NCBI RefSeq assembly: GCF_001941825.1
Contig: NZ_CP019038.1
Coordinates: 4,836,001-4,900,000, forward strand
Origin: Massilia putida
GTDB lineage: Bacteria > Pseudomonadota > Gammaproteobacteria > Burkholderiales > Burkholderiaceae_D
DNA: 64,000 nucleotides
Direction: 5' to 3'
The position numbers and the translations under genes are program-made. Under the pieces are notes generated by a model. It had not been told where the DNA came from. It saw only the letters and a program-made list of their open reading frames with translations, and did no database searches. The number at the start of each line of letters is the position of its first letter. The stretch's first letter is position 1. Of this stretch, positions 44,331-56,934 are shown piece after piece.

Positions 44331-44428
44331 TCGTATTGACAAAATTTTTACAGGAAATCATTTTCGAATAGTCACCACGTGGCGGAATGCGTTAAAGTAA
44401 GCGTGTTCCATTGCTACAAGAGTCCGTG

Positions 44429-45709
44429 ATGACCGATACCGCCGCGAGCCTGGACCACGCCAACTACCCCTTGCGCGTGCGTGACTTCTACCTGGGGCGC
44501 CAGCCTGTGCTCGACCGCAACCAGGCCCTGTTCGGCTACGAGCTCCTGTTCCGCAGCGCGCGCCAGGGCGAGGCCGACGAGACCGGCCTGTCCGCGACGG
44601 CCGCCGTGATCGCCCACGCGGCCCAGCTGGGACTTACGCGCGCGATCGGCGACGCAGCCTGCTTCCTGAACGTGGATGCCGAAGTCCTCGCGAGCGACAT
44701 CTTCGCCTTCCTGCCGCGCGAGCGCACGGTGCTCGAGATCGTGTCGTCCGTCGTGCCGGACGACGCCCTGCTGGCGCGCATGCGCGAACTCGCGGGCCAC
44801 GGTTTCCGCTTCGCGCTGGACGGCATCGAGGGCGACAGCCTGCGCCTGCAACGCCTGCTGCCGCTGGCCGGCTTCGTCAAGCTGGACCTGCGCAGCGTGC
44901 CCCCGAACGCCTTGCCGAACCTCGTGCGCCGCCTGCACGGCATGGAAAAAACCGTGGTCGCGGAAAAGGTCGAGACGGAGGACGCCTACCGCGCCGCCAT
45001 GGACCTCGGCTTCGATTACTTCCAGGGTTTTTATTTCGCGCACCCGTCCGTGCTGGGCGGCCGCAAGCTGTCGCCGTCGCAGCTCGCGGTGGTCGAGCTC
45101 ATGAACCTCGTGATGTCAGACGCGGACAATGCGGTCATCGAAAAGACCGTCAAGCGCGACGTGACGCTCGCCCTGAACCTGCTGCGCCTCGTGAACACGC
45201 CGGCCGTGGGCGCAGCGCAGCGCATCGATTCCGTCAGCCAGGCATTGCTCGTGCTGGGCCGGCGCCAGCTGCAGCGCTGGCTGCAGATCATGCTGTATGC
45301 CGAACCGGCCACGCGCGGCCACAACCAGACGCCGTTGCTGATGCTGGCCACGACGCGCGGCCGCCTGATGGAGCTGCTGGCCCAGCGCCTGCGCCCCGGC
45401 CAGCGCTTTGTTGCGGACGTCGCTTTCACGGTCGGCATCATGTCGCTGATGGATGCCCTGTTCGGCATTCCGATGGCCGACATCGTCGAGCAGATCCCCG
45501 TCAGCGACGACGTGCGCCAGGCCCTCATCGGCCGTGCAGGCTTCTTCGGCGAGCTGCTCAAGCTGTCCGAGAGCATCGAGCAGGCCGATGACAACACGGA
45601 GCTCGTGCTGCCCACGCTGAAGGAGTTGCAGATCTCCGGCGACGACATGATCGAGCTCGAGATGTCCGCGTTCCAGTGGTCCGACTCCGTCGTCCGCTAC
45701 GCCATCTGA
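44429..45709 (+). CDS. EAL-HDOD protein with degenerate phosphodiesterase site
   Basis: 426 residues, cytoplasmic, YuxH type. The N-terminal EAL domain (~12-205) keeps Glu in GYELLFR, Asn in FLNVDAE, Lys in VKLDLRS, Glu in VAEKVET and Gln in YFQGFYF. It has lost the second Asp of DDFG (ALDGIEGD) and the Glu of the LExxE motif (LEIVSS), so c-di-GMP hydrolysis is unlikely. The C-terminal HDOD domain (~205-400; VTLALNLLRLVNTPAVG) is a signalling module without HD metal ligands. Likely a c-di-GMP effector or scaffold. ATG at 44429 chosen; a GTG one codon upstream is possible. Confidence 0.9.
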   Translation: MTDTAASLDHANYPLRVRDFYLGRQPVLDRNQALFGYELLFRSARQGEADETGLSATAAVIAHAAQLGLTRAIGDAACFLNVDAEVLASDIFAFLPRERTVLEIVSSVVPDDALLARMRELAGHGFRFALDGIEGDSLRLQRLLPLAGFVKLDLRSVPPNALPNLVRRLHGMEKTVVAEKVETEDAYRAAMDLGFDYFQGFYFAHPSVLGGRKLSPSQLAVVELMNLVMSDADNAVIEKTVKRDVTLALNLLRLVNTPAVGAAQRIDSVSQALLVLGRRQLQRWLQIMLYAEPATRGHNQTPLLMLATTRGRLMELLAQRLRPGQRFVADVAFTVGIMSLMDALFGIPMADIVEQIPVSDDVRQALIGRAGFFGELLKLSESIEQADDNTELVLPTLKELQISGDDMIELEMSAFQWSDSVVRYAI

Positions 45710-45880
45710 AGGGGGCTCGCCTGACCAGCTGCGCGTTGCAGCTTGCGCCTGCGATGCTCCGCTACGGCGGACCGGCCGTGCCGTAAGTACGGCTGCGCTT
45801 CTCGACCGCATCTGCCGCCGCTCGCTACGGTCATGCGATGCCCCCGATACGTTCCATGTCTTCAAGGATTAGGAGGTGTC

Positions 45881-46819
45881 ATGTCGGTGTTATTGCGTGT
45901 TGAAGGTCTCGTGAAATCATACGGTACCCGCCGCGCCGTGGACGGCGTGTCGTTCCAGGTGCTGGCGGGCCAGACCGTCGGCCTGCTGGGGCCGAACGGG
46001 GCGGGCAAGTCGACCACCGTCTCCATGCTGTGCGGGCTGCTCAAGCCCGATGCCGGCCAGGTGCTGCTGGACGGCCAGTCCGTCACGACGGGCGCAGCAA
46101 GCATCAAGCGCCGCATCGGCCTCGTGCCGCAAGACCTCGCGCTGTACGAGGACCTGTCGGCGCACGAGAACCTGCGCCTGTTCGGCGCCTTGTACGGCTT
46201 GAGGAGCAAGCCTCTGGACGAGCGCATCGCGCGCGTGCTGGGTCTCGTGAACCTGCTTGAGCGCGCGCACGACAAGCCGGCCACGTTCTCCGGCGGGATG
46301 AAGCGCCGGCTGAACATCGCGGCCGCGCTGCTGCACGATCCCGACTTGCTGATCCTCGACGAGCCCACGGTCGGCGTCGACCCGCAGAGCCGCAACGCCA
46401 TCTTCGACACGCTGGAAGCGCTGCAGTCGCAGGGCCGCGCGCTGATCTACACGAGCCACTACATGGAGGAGGTGGAGCGGCTGGCCGACCACATCGTCAT
46501 CATCGACCACGGTAAAGTCCTGGCCGACGACAGCCCGGCCGCGCTGCACCGCAAGCTCGCGTCGAAGGCGCTGCTGCGCGTGGAACTGGCGGAACCGGTG
46601 GGCCCAAGCCTGCTCGATGCGCTGCGGTCCCAGGCCGGCGTGACCACATTGGCGAGCGAGGGCGCGGCCCTCGACATCGGCCTCACGGACAACGCCGACG
46701 CCGTGCCGCTGCTCGGCTGGCTGCAAGGACAGGGCCAGCGTCCGGTGCACTTCGCCACCGCGCGCGCGAGCCTCGAAGACATCTTCCTCGACCTGACCGG
46801 ACGCACGCTGCGCGACTGA
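45881..46819 (+). CDS. ABC-2 type transporter ATPase
   Basis: 312 residues. Walker A GLLGPNGAGKSTT, Q-loop GLVPQDLALYEDL, signature FSGGMKRRLNIAAAL, Walker B LLILDEPTVGVDP, switch His in YTSHYMEEVERL. The C-terminal ~80 residues form the regulatory tail common in ABC-2 ATPases (DrrA/NatA class). AGGAGG lies 4 nt before the ATG at 45881. The 170-bp gap after the EAL-HDOD gene holds only short GC-rich imperfect repeats. The permease gene starts 1 bp after its stop. Confidence 0.93.
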   Translation: MSVLLRVEGLVKSYGTRRAVDGVSFQVLAGQTVGLLGPNGAGKSTTVSMLCGLLKPDAGQVLLDGQSVTTGAASIKRRIGLVPQDLALYEDLSAHENLRLFGALYGLRSKPLDERIARVLGLVNLLERAHDKPATFSGGMKRRLNIAAALLHDPDLLILDEPTVGVDPQSRNAIFDTLEALQSQGRALIYTSHYMEEVERLADHIVIIDHGKVLADDSPAALHRKLASKALLRVELAEPVGPSLLDALRSQAGVTTLASEGAALDIGLTDNADAVPLLGWLQGQGQRPVHFATARASLEDIFLDLTGRTLRD

Positions 46820-46820
46820 C

Positions 46821-48095
46821 ATGACAGCCTTTTTCGCCCTGGTCCGCAAGGACCTCATCCTCTACGTCTCCGACAAGCGCGCGCTGCTGATGCACCTCGT
46901 GCTGCCCATCGTGATCGCGGCGTTCTTCGGTTCCGTGTTCGGCGGCGGCAGCGCAAAGGGCGGCGGCATCGACGTGGTCCTCGTCCAGCAGGACACGAGC
47001 GACGCCGGCAACCGCATCGCGGCGGGCCTCAAGGCCGATCCGAACCTGCACGTCACACCCATGGACCTGGCGCACGCCCGGGATGCCGTGCGCAAGGGCG
47101 CCCAGGCCGTCGCCATCGTGCTGCCGGCCGGCTTTGCGGAAGCGGCCGGCACCGCCATGTTCTCGAACCAGGCCAAGCCGGCCATCGGCCTGCTGTACGA
47201 CCCGTCGCAGCCGGCCGTGCTGGCGATGGTGAAGGGCATGCTGACGCAGCAGGTGATGCAGGTCGTGAGCGCCGAGATGTTCGGCGGACCGCTGGGCAAA
47301 AAGCTCACGGCGCGCAGCCTGCAGCAGCTCGACGAGAACAAGGTGCAGGACGCCGCGCTGCGCGACATGCTCGTCGCCGTGCGCAAGTTCGAGGACCGGC
47401 CGCGCGAGGAGGGCGCCGGCGACGGCGCGCCGCGCGGCCTGGCCATGCCGTTCACGACGCACGACGAGGGCCTCACGAGCGGCCCCGTCGCGCAGGGCTA
47501 CAACCCGTACGCGCACTCGTTCTCGGGGATGGGCGTGCAATTCATCCTGTTCATGGGCGTGAACATGGGGATCGGCATGCTGCTGACGCGCCGCAGCGGC
47601 GTGTGGGACCGCCTGCTCGCCGCGCCCGTCACGCTGACCCAGGTGGTGCTGGCGCGCGGCGTCTCGGCCGCCATCATCGCGTCCTGCCTGCTGTGCACGA
47701 TCTTCATCGTGGCGGCGCTGGCGTTCCACGTGCAGGTGAGCAGCGTGCCCGGCTTCCTCGCCGTGGCGATCGGGTTCGGCGCGCTCACGGCCGGTTTCGG
47801 CCTGCTCATCGCGGCGTTCGGCAAGACCCCGGAAGCGGCGCGCGGCATCGCGATGTTCGCGACGCTGATCCTCGTGATGCTGGGCGGCGCGTGGGTGCCG
47901 TCGTTCATGTTCCCCGCGTGGGTCCAGCAGCTGACGCTCGTCGTGCCCACGCGCTGGGCCATCGCCGGCCTGGATGCCGTCACGTGGCGCGGCCTCGGCG
48001 CGCCGGCCGCCGCGCCGGCCGTGGCCGTGCTGTTCGGGTTTGCGCTGCTGTTCACGGTCGCCGCCGTGTGGCGCTTTCGGAGAGAGCAGGCGTAG
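46821..48095 (+). CDS. ABC-2 type transporter permease
   Basis: 424 residues. One N-terminal TM (~24-42), a large extracytoplasmic domain (~45-225), then five TM helices in the second half: LFMGVNMGIGMLLTRRSGVW, AAIIASCLLCTIFIVAALAF, GFGALTAGFGLLIAAF, MFATLILVMLGGAWV and PAVAVLFGFALLFTVAAVW. This is the YhhJ/DrrB-type layout used for drug or lipid-linked export. Partner of the ATPase immediately upstream. Its stop codon TAG lies inside a 124-bp palindromic repeat. Substrate unknown. Confidence 0.92.
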   Translation: MTAFFALVRKDLILYVSDKRALLMHLVLPIVIAAFFGSVFGGGSAKGGGIDVVLVQQDTSDAGNRIAAGLKADPNLHVTPMDLAHARDAVRKGAQAVAIVLPAGFAEAAGTAMFSNQAKPAIGLLYDPSQPAVLAMVKGMLTQQVMQVVSAEMFGGPLGKKLTARSLQQLDENKVQDAALRDMLVAVRKFEDRPREEGAGDGAPRGLAMPFTTHDEGLTSGPVAQGYNPYAHSFSGMGVQFILFMGVNMGIGMLLTRRSGVWDRLLAAPVTLTQVVLARGVSAAIIASCLLCTIFIVAALAFHVQVSSVPGFLAVAIGFGALTAGFGLLIAAFGKTPEAARGIAMFATLILVMLGGAWVPSFMFPAWVQQLTLVVPTRWAIAGLDAVTWRGLGAPAAAPAVAVLFGFALLFTVAAVWRFRREQA

Positions 48096-48214
48096 GGTGG
48101 ACGGCTTCGCCGTCCACGAGTCCAACGGGAACAAGCGTTCCGGCGGTGCTACCGATTGTTGAACGCGTGGCGTCATTGAGTCCGGGGGACTCAATGACGA
48201 GCTGTCCACCTACG
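48091..48214. repeat. Composite palindromic repeat (REP/MITE-like) between ABC-2 permease and metH
   Basis: Near-matching ends CGTAGGGTGGAC and GTCCACCTACG (reverse complement CGTAGGTGGAC) bound the element. Inside are GTGGACGGC-TTC-GCCGTCCAC (48097-48117, 9-bp stem) and GTCATTGAGTCC-GGG-GGACTCAATGAC (48172-48198, 12-bp stem). It begins over the permease stop codon and ends 14 bp before the metH stop. From memory, sequences starting this way are frequent in Massilia-type genomes. It may also terminate the two convergent transcripts. Confidence 0.65.
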
Positions 48215-48227
48215 GCTAGACGTTCGA

Positions 48228-52004
<3,777 letters not shown>

Positions 52005-52053
52005 CGTTGGCTTTCCTGAGGTCTGCTGGAGATAAATATGAGGCGGGTCTGTG

Positions 52054-52059
52054 ATTATA
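52054..52059 (-). promoter_or_regulatory. -10 element of the metH promoter
   Basis: On the minus strand the hexamer is a perfect TATAAT, 49 bp before the metH start. No good -35 is seen, and no cobalamin, SAM or SAH riboswitch pattern is apparent in the short leader. Confidence 0.5.
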
Positions 52060-52137
52060 CCGTTACTGGCCGAGTTTGTTCCCGGTGCGGCCGGGGGCTT
52101 ACGGTTCGCTCAAAAAAGGACGCCGCTGTAAAGACGC

Positions 52138-52204
52138 TTGTAACATAATGTATCAAATCGCGGATTGTTACATTGGGATACAAATTGCAGCTTATTAGCA
52201 ATTT
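52138..52204. promoter_or_regulatory. Direct repeats and inverted repeat in the metH / brnA-like gap
   Basis: TTGTAACATAATGTATCAAAT (52138-52158) is partly repeated as TTGTTACATTGGGATACAAAT (52165-52185), 27 bp apart, with conserved outer blocks TTGT-ACAT and CAAAT. AAATTGC (52182-52188) and GCAATTT (52198-52204) form an inverted repeat right after. The segment is AT-rich against a GC-rich background. The 326-bp gap 52005-52330 holds no other gene. These are operator candidates for autoregulation by the BrnA-like protein. Confidence 0.45.
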
Positions 52205-52330
52205 CCCGGATACATACAGAGGTGACAATTAACTTCATGGAACCGCCGCTGGCGCGGTTTCAGGATCAGGTCTAGTCCAATCAACGGAACGTGCGGACCG
52301 TCGCTCCGCCGCCAAATGGGAAGAATTGCA

Positions 52331-52570
52331 ATGAACAAAGAATACGTACATGAGTGGGATCAGCCGGCTACTCGCAACGACGAGAGCGACACCGCCCCGG
52401 TCAAGACCCACGCTGTCGCCGGCGTCAAACAAATCGTCACGATCCGCTTGGATGTGGACATGCTGGAATGGTTCAAGTCGGCTGGTCCGGGCTACCAGAC
52501 CCGCATCAACCAGGTGCTGCGTGAATACATGGAAGCGAATCGCGTGCGTGCTCAAGGCGAGCAGCACTAA
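52331..52570 (+). CDS. Orphan BrnA-like antitoxin / ribbon-helix-helix protein
   Basis: 79 residues. The C-terminal half (KQIVTIRLDVDMLEWFKSAG followed by PGYQTRINQVLREYM) matches the ribbon-helix-helix DNA-binding part of BrnA antitoxins. The N-terminal half (HEWDQPATRNDESDTAPVK) is acidic and probably disordered; this part normally blocks the toxin. No BrnT toxin gene lies on either side: metH is upstream and the fmt terminator downstream. GGAAG precedes the ATG. Either a stand-alone regulator derived from an antitoxin or a degraded toxin-antitoxin pair. Confidence 0.75.
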   Translation: MNKEYVHEWDQPATRNDESDTAPVKTHAVAGVKQIVTIRLDVDMLEWFKSAGPGYQTRINQVLREYMEANRVRAQGEQH

Positions 52571-52660
52571 TTCCTTGCAAATAATGGATGGTCGGGGCAC
52601 AGCGCTCCGCGGGCCTGGTGGTCAGGCCTGATGCCCGGAACGGGATGCCATCGGGAGTAT

Positions 52661-52678
52661 GTGAGGCCGGGGCCTCAC
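52661..52678 (+). terminator. Hairpin downstream of the BrnA-like gene
   Basis: GTGAGGCC-GG-GGCCTCAC, a perfect 8-bp stem 90 bp after the stop and without a T-run. Weak terminator or palindromic repeat. Confidence 0.35.
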
Positions 52679-52711
52679 TACGAAGTCCCAATGAATAGAT
52701 GTACAGAAAAC

Positions 52712-52751
52712 AGAAGGGCATCACCCGGCGCGAACCGGCTGATGCCCTTCT
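52712..52751. terminator. Bidirectional terminator after fmt
   Basis: A perfect 12-bp stem AGAAGGGCATCA / TGATGCCCTTCT with a 16-nt loop that itself contains CCGG pairs. T-rich bases follow on both strands (TTTATT on plus; GTTTTCTG on minus). It ends the minus-strand def-fmt transcript 17 bp after the fmt stop, and any read-through from the BrnA-like gene. Confidence 0.85.
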
Positions 52752-52768
52752 TTATTGCGGCCCGTCTT

Positions 52769-53731
52769 TTAGGCGAACGCGAGGCCGTCGAACGAAAAAC
52801 CTTTCAGGAATTCGGCCGCCGCCAGGCGCTTGCCTCCCGGCTTTTGCAATTCCGTCAAGCGCAGCGCACCCGTGCCGCAGGCCACGACGATGCCCTGGGC
52901 ATCGGCCTGCAACACCTGGCCCGGTTGGCCGCGGCCATCGGCCGGTTGCGCGTTCCAGATCTTGACCGTTGTCGCGCCCGCCTGGCCATGCGCGCCCGGG
53001 AACGGGTTGAAGGCGCGCACCTTGCGCGCCAGCAGGGTGGCCGGCAGCGACCAGTCCAGCTTCGCCTCTTCCTTGCCGATCTTGGCGGCATACGTGACGC
53101 CGTCCTCCGGCTGGGGCACGGCTTCCAATTGGCCGTGCTCCATCTTGCGCAGAGCGTCGACGATCATGCGGCCGCCCAGGGCCGCCAGCTTGTCGTGCAG
53201 GCTGCCGGTCGTGTCCGTGTCCTCGATGGCGATGCGCTCGATCAGCAGCATCGGGCCCGTGTCCAGGCCTTCTTCCATCTCCATGATCGTGACGCCCGTT
53301 TCCGCATCGCCCGCTTCGATCGCGCGGTGGATGGGCGCGGCGCCACGCCAGCGGGGCAGGATGGAGCCGTGGATATTGATGCAAGGCTTGATGTCGAGCG
53401 TGGAGCGGGGGAGGATCAGGCCGTAGGCGGCCACGACCATCACATCGTAGTCCGTCGCGAGCAGGCGCGCGTGCGCGGCCTGCGCTTCGCTCGCACGCTG
53501 AGGATCTTTCGCGTCCATGCGCAGCGACAGCGGCTGCAACACCTCGATACCGTGCGCGACGGCAACCTGTTTCACGCTTGAGGCCTGCAGCTGCATGCCG
53601 CGGCCGGCCGGACGGTCCGGCTGGGTCAGCACGAGCGGCACCTCGAAACCGGCGTCCAGCAGGGCGCGCAGCGCGACGGCGGCGAATTCCGGCGTGCCGG
53701 CGAAGACGACCCTCATTTTCTCCTTGCTCAT
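52769..53731 (-). CDS. fmt: Methionyl-tRNA formyltransferase
   Basis: 320 residues. Formylates initiator Met-tRNA with 10-formyltetrahydrofolate. N-terminal catalytic domain: [20 protein letters not shown], the [14 protein letters not shown] loop that grips the tRNA, and [18 protein letters not shown] with the catalytic Asn and His; the Asp is in LDTGPML. A C-terminal OB-fold domain follows. The start at 53731 overlaps def (ATGA); a second ATG at 53716 is the alternative. Confidence 0.97.
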   Translation of the reverse strand: MSKEKMRVVFAGTPEFAAVALRALLDAGFEVPLVLTQPDRPAGRGMQLQASSVKQVAVAHGIEVLQPLSLRMDAKDPQRASEAQAAHARLLATDYDVMVVAAYGLILPRSTLDIKPCINIHGSILPRWRGAAPIHRAIEAGDAETGVTIMEMEEGLDTGPMLLIERIAIEDTDTTGSLHDKLAALGGRMIVDALRKMEHGQLEAVPQPEDGVTYAAKIGKEEAKLDWSLPATLLARKVRAFNPFPGAHGQAGATTVKIWNAQPADGRGQPGQVLQADAQGIVVACGTGALRLTELQKPGGKRLAAAEFLKGFSFDGLAFA

Positions 53732-54255
53732 GCGCGGCGGGCGGCCGAGCGCTGCATGTCGCGCTCTTCCTTCTGCAGTTTCGTCTTGATACGGTTGCGC
53801 TTCAGCGGCGACAGGTATTCCACGAAGACCTTGCCCATCAAATGGTCCATCTCGTGCTGGATGCAGACGGCCAGCAGACCGTCGGCTTCGAGCTCGAACG
53901 GCTTGTTGTGCTGGTCGACGGCGCGCACCTTGACGCGCGCCGGGCGCTCGACGCCGTCATAAATGCCCGGCACCGACAGGCAGCCTTCGTCGTAGACTTG
54001 CTTTTCCGGGCTGGCCCAGACGATTTCCGGGTTGATGAAGACCAGCAGATTGTCCTTGGTCTCGGTCACGTCGATGACGACGACGCGCTCGTGCACGTCG
54101 ACCTGCGTGGCGGCCAGGCCCACACCCGGGGCGTCGTACATGGTTTCGGCCATGTCCGCCACCAGCTTGTGGAGGCGGTCGCCGAATTCGGTGACCGGCT
54201 TGGCGACCTTGTGCAGGCGCGGGTCGGGGTAGCGGAGGATGTTCAGTAAGGCCAT
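53728..54255 (-). CDS. def: Peptide deformylase
   Basis: 175 residues. Removes the formyl group from nascent proteins. The three metal motifs are present: [21 protein letters not shown] (Cys ligand) and [20 protein letters not shown] (two His ligands). The start at 54255 gives the conserved [14 protein letters not shown]; longer in-frame starts have no support. First gene of the def-fmt operon, divergent from the LysM gene. AATATACC with TTGCGT 17 bp upstream may be its promoter. Confidence 0.97.
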   Translation of the reverse strand: MALLNILRYPDPRLHKVAKPVTEFGDRLHKLVADMAETMYDAPGVGLAATQVDVHERVVVIDVTETKDNLLVFINPEIVWASPEKQVYDEGCLSVPGIYDGVERPARVKVRAVDQHNKPFELEADGLLAVCIQHEMDHLMGKVFVEYLSPLKRNRIKTKLQKEERDMQRSAARRA

Positions 54256-54507
54256 GGCTGTGTATTCGAAGTCAATCGGTAATCGGTATATTGGGCTGCG
54301 CAGGCATAAACGCAACACGCCGCCCCCGCTCCCGGGTGCGGTTTATCTTGCTAGTTCAGGGATTTCTCGGCAGAATTTGATTCAGTAAGGCAACTATTGC
54401 GACCCTTCATGATCCGCTGCGCGGTCGAAGAGCCGTCTGGTTCCTGCGTTGTTGCCGGCCGAGGTGGCGTAGCACCCGTGTCGATACGGCACTTTACGGA
54501 CTCTCCA

Positions 54508-55623
54508 ATGAAAAATTTTAGCACAGGCGCAGCCCGGTCGCTCGCGATCCGCGCCGCCGCCACGGCCGCGTTCGCCCTCCTCGCGACCATTCCGGCCCAG
54601 GCCGCCATTACCTGTTCGTTCCGCCCGAACGCGCCCGACCAGCACGTCGTCGTCAAGGGCGATACCCTATGGGATATTTCCGGCGCCTTCCTCGAGCACC
54701 CGTGGTGCTGGCCCCAGGTCTGGGGCATGAACCGCGACGAGATCCGCAATCCGCACTGGATCTATCCGGGCCAGATCGTCTATTTCGACCGGGCCCATGG
54801 CCGTCTCACGCTGAACAAGCCGGGCACCGGATCGGCCGCCGGGGAGCCGCCCGTCGTGCGTCTGTCCCCGCAGCTGCGTACGGAAAGCATGGACGAGACC
54901 AATGCCGTGCCCGCCATCCCCGCCGGCGCGATCGAACCGTTCCTGACCCAGCCGCTCGTCGTCGAGGCCAAAGCGCTGGCCGGCGCGGCCCGCATCGTCG
55001 CGGCGCAGGAAGACCGGCTGTACCTCGGTGAAGGCGACCGCATCTATGTGCGCGGTGCGCTCGACGGGGCGGCCAGCTTCCAGGTCTTCCGTCCGGGCAA
55101 GGAACTGGTCGATCCGGAGTCGAACAAGGTCATCGCCCACGAGGCGGCCTATATCGGCACGGCACGCCTCGTGAAGGAAGCGGGGCCGGGCACGGACGTC
55201 CACACCTTCGTCGTCACCCGTTCCGTGAAGGAAATGGGCATCGGCGACCGCCTGTTGCCGACGCCGCCCACGCCGCTGCGCAACTACGTGCCGCACGTGC
55301 CGGCGAAGCCGGTGGCGGCGCGCGTGATGGCGCTCGCGTCCGAATCGAATTACGCGTCGCAGAACCAGGTCGTGACTGTCAATCGGGGCACGCTTGACGG
55401 ACTCGATGTCGGCGCCGTGCTGCAGCTTTATCATCTCGGGCAGACCATGACGGACCCGGAAAGCAAAGGCTTCCTCGGGTTCGGCAAGGCCAAACTGAGG
55501 CTCCCGGACGAGCAATACGGCGAACTGTTCATCTTCCGGGTTTTCGGCCACGTCGCGTACGGCCTGGTCATGGAGGTGACGGCACCGGTGCAGATCGGCG
55601 ACGTCGCGAAATCACCGGAGTAA
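54508..55623 (+). CDS. Exported LysM-domain protein
   Basis: 371 residues from the ATG at 54508, which directly precedes a clear signal peptide (cut near AQA-AI). A LysM domain follows (~45-95; HVVVKGDTLWDISGAFLEHP, WIYPGQIVYFD), binding peptidoglycan, then a long C-terminal region without a recognised domain (GEGDRIYVRGALDGAASFQV). It is in the conserved betaproteobacterial position just before dprA, divergent from def. Probably a periplasmic or cell-wall-associated protein; exact role unknown. Confidence 0.88.
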   Translation: MKNFSTGAARSLAIRAAATAAFALLATIPAQAAITCSFRPNAPDQHVVVKGDTLWDISGAFLEHPWCWPQVWGMNRDEIRNPHWIYPGQIVYFDRAHGRLTLNKPGTGSAAGEPPVVRLSPQLRTESMDETNAVPAIPAGAIEPFLTQPLVVEAKALAGAARIVAAQEDRLYLGEGDRIYVRGALDGAASFQVFRPGKELVDPESNKVIAHEAAYIGTARLVKEAGPGTDVHTFVVTRSVKEMGIGDRLLPTPPTPLRNYVPHVPAKPVAARVMALASESNYASQNQVVTVNRGTLDGLDVGAVLQLYHLGQTMTDPESKGFLGFGKAKLRLPDEQYGELFIFRVFGHVAYGLVMEVTAPVQIGDVAKSPE

Positions 55624-55630
55624 TTCCACC

Positions 55631-56812
55631 GTGCAGGACACGGACCTCACCGCAGTGCCTGCACGATCCTCCTCCCTGGCAGCCTGGCTCCGCCTGGAGC
55701 GTGCCGCCGGCATCGGTCCGCGCACGGCCGTCACGCTGCTGGACGCCTTCGGCAGCCCGGACGCCGTGTTCGGCGCCGACTTCCCCGCGCTCGCTGCCCA
55801 CGTGAGCCCGGCCCAGGCGCACGCGCTGCTGCAACCGCCTCCCGAGGCCACGCGCCGCCTGCTCGACGCCACGCTCGACTGGCTCGACCAGCCCGGCCAC
55901 CACGTCCTCGCGCTGGGCGAGCCCGGCTATCCCGAACTGCTGGCCCGGATCCCCGACCCGCCGTTGCTTCTTTATATTAGAGGGCATGCGCAGCTGCTGG
56001 CCGGACCGTGTCTCGCCATCGTCGGCAGCCGCAATGCCAGCGTGCAGGGCAGGGCGAACGCGCAGGCGTTCGCGGAGGCGTTGTCCGGAGCCGGGCTGTG
56101 CATCGTGTCCGGCCTCGCGCTCGGCATCGACGCCGCCGCGCACGAGGGCGCGCTGCGCCGCTGCGGCGGGACCGTCGCCGTCGTCGGCACCGGCCCCGAC
56201 CTGGTCTATCCCGCCCGCAACCGCGCCCTGTGCGAACGCATCGCCCATGCGGGCTGCGTCGTCAGCGAATACCCCGTCGGCACGCCGCCCGTTCCCGGCA
56301 ATTTTCCCAAGCGCAACCGGATCATCAGCGGTCTGTCGGCCGGCGTGCTCGTCGTCGAGGCGGCCGCGCAGTCGGGCTCGCTGATCACGGCGCGCCAGGC
56401 GGCCGAGCAGGGACGTGACGTGTTCGCGATTCCGGGCTCGATCCATGCGGCGCTGGCCAAGGGCTGCCACATGCTGATCCGCGAGGGCGCCAAGCTCGTC
56501 GACACGGCGCGCGACGTGCTGGAAGCGCTCGCGCTGTCGCCGTTGCTGGCGCTGCAGGCGGCCCGGTTATCCACGCCAGATATTTCGTTAACAGATATCA
56601 AGATCGATAACAGCGCGGAAAGCGGTTCCGGCATGCAGGCCGAATCGGCGCTGCTGGACGCCCTCGGCCACGACCCCGTCGAACCGGATGCGCTGCTCGC
56701 CCGGCTCGGCTGGTCCATAGGAGAAATGTCTGCATGCCTGCTCGTGTTGGAAATGGCGGGACGTGTCGAACGGCTGCCGGGCGGCCTCGTGCAGCGCGTA
56801 TTTAAGCGATAA
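55631..56812 (+). CDS. dprA: DNA-processing protein DprA
   Basis: 393 residues, GTG start 7 bp after the LysM stop. Loads RecA on incoming single-stranded DNA in natural transformation. N-terminal SAM-like domain (~15-75; AAGIGPRTAVTLLDAFG), the Rossmann domain (~100-300; LAIVGSRNASVQGRANAQAF, GLALGIDAAAHEGAL, GNFPKRNRIISGLSAGVLVV) and a C-terminal winged-helix/DML1-like domain (~325-390). Complete length suggests an active recombination function. Confidence 0.95.
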   Translation: MQDTDLTAVPARSSSLAAWLRLERAAGIGPRTAVTLLDAFGSPDAVFGADFPALAAHVSPAQAHALLQPPPEATRRLLDATLDWLDQPGHHVLALGEPGYPELLARIPDPPLLLYIRGHAQLLAGPCLAIVGSRNASVQGRANAQAFAEALSGAGLCIVSGLALGIDAAAHEGALRRCGGTVAVVGTGPDLVYPARNRALCERIAHAGCVVSEYPVGTPPVPGNFPKRNRIISGLSAGVLVVEAAAQSGSLITARQAAEQGRDVFAIPGSIHAALAKGCHMLIREGAKLVDTARDVLEALALSPLLALQAARLSTPDISLTDIKIDNSAESGSGMQAESALLDALGHDPVEPDALLARLGWSIGEMSACLLVLEMAGRVERLPGGLVQRVFKR

Positions 56813-56934
56813 TGGGCGGAAATTAAGCTGAAGAATCCGATAAGGCCGATAAACAACGCTGATGTTTCCGGACGGCAGTGGCGCACGTGACGCACTTGTG
56901 CCGCCGGGAGTTTAGCTGCTACAGTAGCGTCACC

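Noticed and set aside
45710..45880. N-terminal extension of the ABC-2 ATPase into the upstream gap
   Set aside because: The extension is Arg/Pro/Cys-rich without homology. AGGAGG lies directly before the ATG at 45881, which gives the normal family N-terminus.
52005..52137. Possible cobalamin or SAH riboswitch before metH
   Set aside because: The leader from the TATAAT is short (about 45 nt) and no B12-box or SAH-riboswitch core could be recognised on the minus strand.
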